Assembly (NCBI GenBank): GCA_017423025.1
Contig: JAFPGC010000002.1
Span: forward strand, 1 to 32,160
Direction of reading: 5' to 3'
Source of the DNA: Bacteroidales bacterium
GTDB taxonomy: Bacteria > Bacteroidota > Bacteroidia > Bacteroidales > UBA932
Length of the DNA stretch: 32,160 nucleotides
Each line of letters starts with the position of its first letter. The stretch's first letter is position 1. Positions 31,141-32,160 of this stretch are shown one piece after another. The translations under genes were made by a program, and so were the position numbers. Under the pieces are notes generated by a model, which had not been told where the DNA came from, did no database searches, and saw nothing but the letters and a program-made list of their open reading frames with translations.

Positions 31141-32160
31141 TTAATCCTCTTCATCTTCCTGGGCAGCGTACTCGGCCAGGAGTTTGGTCTGGACGTCGGC
31201 GGGAACCTGGACGTACTCGGCAAACTTCATCTGGAAGGTAGCGGAGCCACCGGTGAGGGAGCTCAGGATGGTGGAGTAGCGGTAGAGCTCGGCGAGCGGA
31301 ACGCGGGCGTGCAGCACGGTGAAGCCCTTCTCCATATCCTGGTTCATGATCATACCGCGACGGGTGTTGAGGTCGCTCATGCAGGGGCCTACATACTCGT
31401 TGGGAGTGAAGATGTCCACATTGTAGATGGGTTCGAGGATCTTCGGGCCGGCCTGGCGGAAAGCCTCCTTGAAGGCGTTACGACCGGCGATGATGAAGGC
31501 TATTTCCTTGGAGTCTACCGGGTGCATCTTACCGTCGTAAACATAGACGCGGATGTCACGGGCGTAGGAACCGGTGAGAGGGCCTTCCTCCATCTTGCTC
31601 TTGATACCCTTGAGGATGGCGGGCATGAAAGAGAGGTCGATGGAACCACCCACAACGCAGTTGTAGAATTCCAGTTTGCCACCCCACTCGAGGTCCGTGA
31701 TATCCTGGCTCTTGAAGTTGAAGACCACGTCCTTGCCGTCGATCTTGAAGTTCTTGGGAGCTTCCTGACCTTCTACGTAAGGGCATACCAGCAGGTGAAC
31801 CTCACCGAACTGACCGGCGCCGCCGGACTGCTTCTTGTGACGGTACTGGGCGGTAGCGATCTTGGTGATGGTCTCACGGTAGGGCACCTTGGGAGCGTAG
31901 AGTTCGATGTTCTGCTTGAACTCGTTGTTCACTCTCCACTTCACATAGTTGATGTGCTGCTCACCCATACCGGAAAGGATGGTCTGACGCAGTTCCTTGG
32001 AATATTCCACGCCGATGGTAGGATCCTGGGCTGCGATCTTGTTGAGGGCGTCGCCCACCTTGGCCTCGTCGTTCTTGTCCACGGCCTTGACGGCGCAGCG
32101 GTACTTGGCATCCGGGAACACCATGTGCTTGATGGCCTCCACACCGGCCTGGGCCAGGGT
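31141..32160 (-). CDS. Elongation factor G-like protein (paralogue), C-terminal part
   Basis: The frame is open to the right edge, so only the last ~340 residues (domains III-V) are seen. EF-G signatures are present: LSGMGEQHINYVKWRV, PKVPYRETI, the domain IV start QYRHKKQSGGAGQFGEVHL, VVGGSIDLSFMPAILKGI, MHPVDSKEIAFIIAGRNAFKEA and the domain V GRNA-to-LNTRRGMI segment. Canonical bacterial EF-G has a shorter stretch after QFGEVHL; the extra PYVEGQEAPKNFKIDGKDVVFNF segment and the acidic tail AAQEDEED fit the second EF-G of Bacteroidetes (EF-G2-like). EF-G2 of B. thetaiotaomicron is reported to act without GTP hydrolysis. The G domain lies outside the window, so its state is unknown. Confidence 0.85.
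   Translation of the reverse strand, partial: TLAQAGVEAIKHMVFPDAKYRCAVKAVDKNDEAKVGDALNKIAAQDPTIGVEYSKELRQTILSGMGEQHINYVKWRVNNEFKQNIELYAPKVPYRETITKIATAQYRHKKQSGGAGQFGEVHLLVCPYVEGQEAPKNFKIDGKDVVFNFKSQDITDLEWGGKLEFYNCVVGGSIDLSFMPAILKGIKSKMEEGPLTGSYARDIRVYVYDGKMHPVDSKEIAFIIAGRNAFKEAFRQAGPKILEPIYNVDIFTPNEYVGPCMSDLNTRRGMIMNQDMEKGFTVLHARVPLAELYRYSTILSSLTGGSATFQMKFAEYVQVPADVQTKLLAEYAAQEDEED

Overview
The window looks like chromosomal DNA from a GC-rich member of the Bacteroidales; I cannot place it to genus. The support is: outer-membrane beta-barrel proteins with N-terminal carboxypeptidase-regulatory-like domains, many SPII lipoproteins, no Shine-Dalgarno pattern, and repeated promoter matches to the Bacteroidetes consensus (TTTG, 19-20 nt, TAnnTTTG). 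The second EF-G-like protein at the right edge also fits. No phage, insertion sequence, integrase or CRISPR array was found.

Layout. 1-1860 (+): a 5'-truncated lysozyme-like secreted protein, a secreted WG-repeat-like protein, and a decayed third gene whose signal-peptide DNA resembles the second. 1860-3146 (-): AAA_14/DUF4143 ATPase. 3331-4551 (+): thioredoxin-fold lipoprotein. 4832-5237 (-): ParD-type antitoxin followed by only the C-terminal half of a ParE toxin. 5476-5560 (-): tRNA-Leu(CAA) with a clear promoter and terminator. 5668-7743 (+): large lipoprotein with a GH42-like layout. 7775-11877 (+): shikimate cluster aroB, a DHQ dehydratase-EPSP synthase fusion, and aroC with a His/Cys-rich insertion. 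11916-12401 (+): small beta-barrel protein. 12453-20440 (-): a TonB-receptor-like barrel, an M28 peptidase broken by one in-frame TAA, a second large barrel protein, and a dicarboxylate/amino-acid:cation symporter. 20710-25913 (+): AXE1-type esterase lipoprotein, type I phosphodiesterase, a NagB-like/PIG-L fusion with altered catalytic residues, and a canonical NagB. 26027-31071 (+): two tandem paralogous transglutaminase-core lipoproteins. 31141-32160 (-): C-terminal part of an EF-G paralogue.

How the genes fit together. aroB, the aroD-aroA fusion and aroC give four of the seven shikimate-to-chorismate steps in one strand-coherent block. The esterase, phosphodiesterase, NagB-like/PIG-L fusion and NagB suggest scavenging of acylated or amino sugars, with NagB feeding fructose-6-phosphate to glycolysis. 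The surface and periplasmic proteins fit a gut-type saccharolytic and proteolytic anaerobe.

The strongest unusual signals are the metal-binding-looking insertion in chorismate synthase, the NagB-like domain that has lost two catalytic residues while fused to a deacetylase fold, the single-stop M28 pseudogene, the orphaned ParD with half a ParE, and two genes whose promoters place the predicted transcription start on the ATG.
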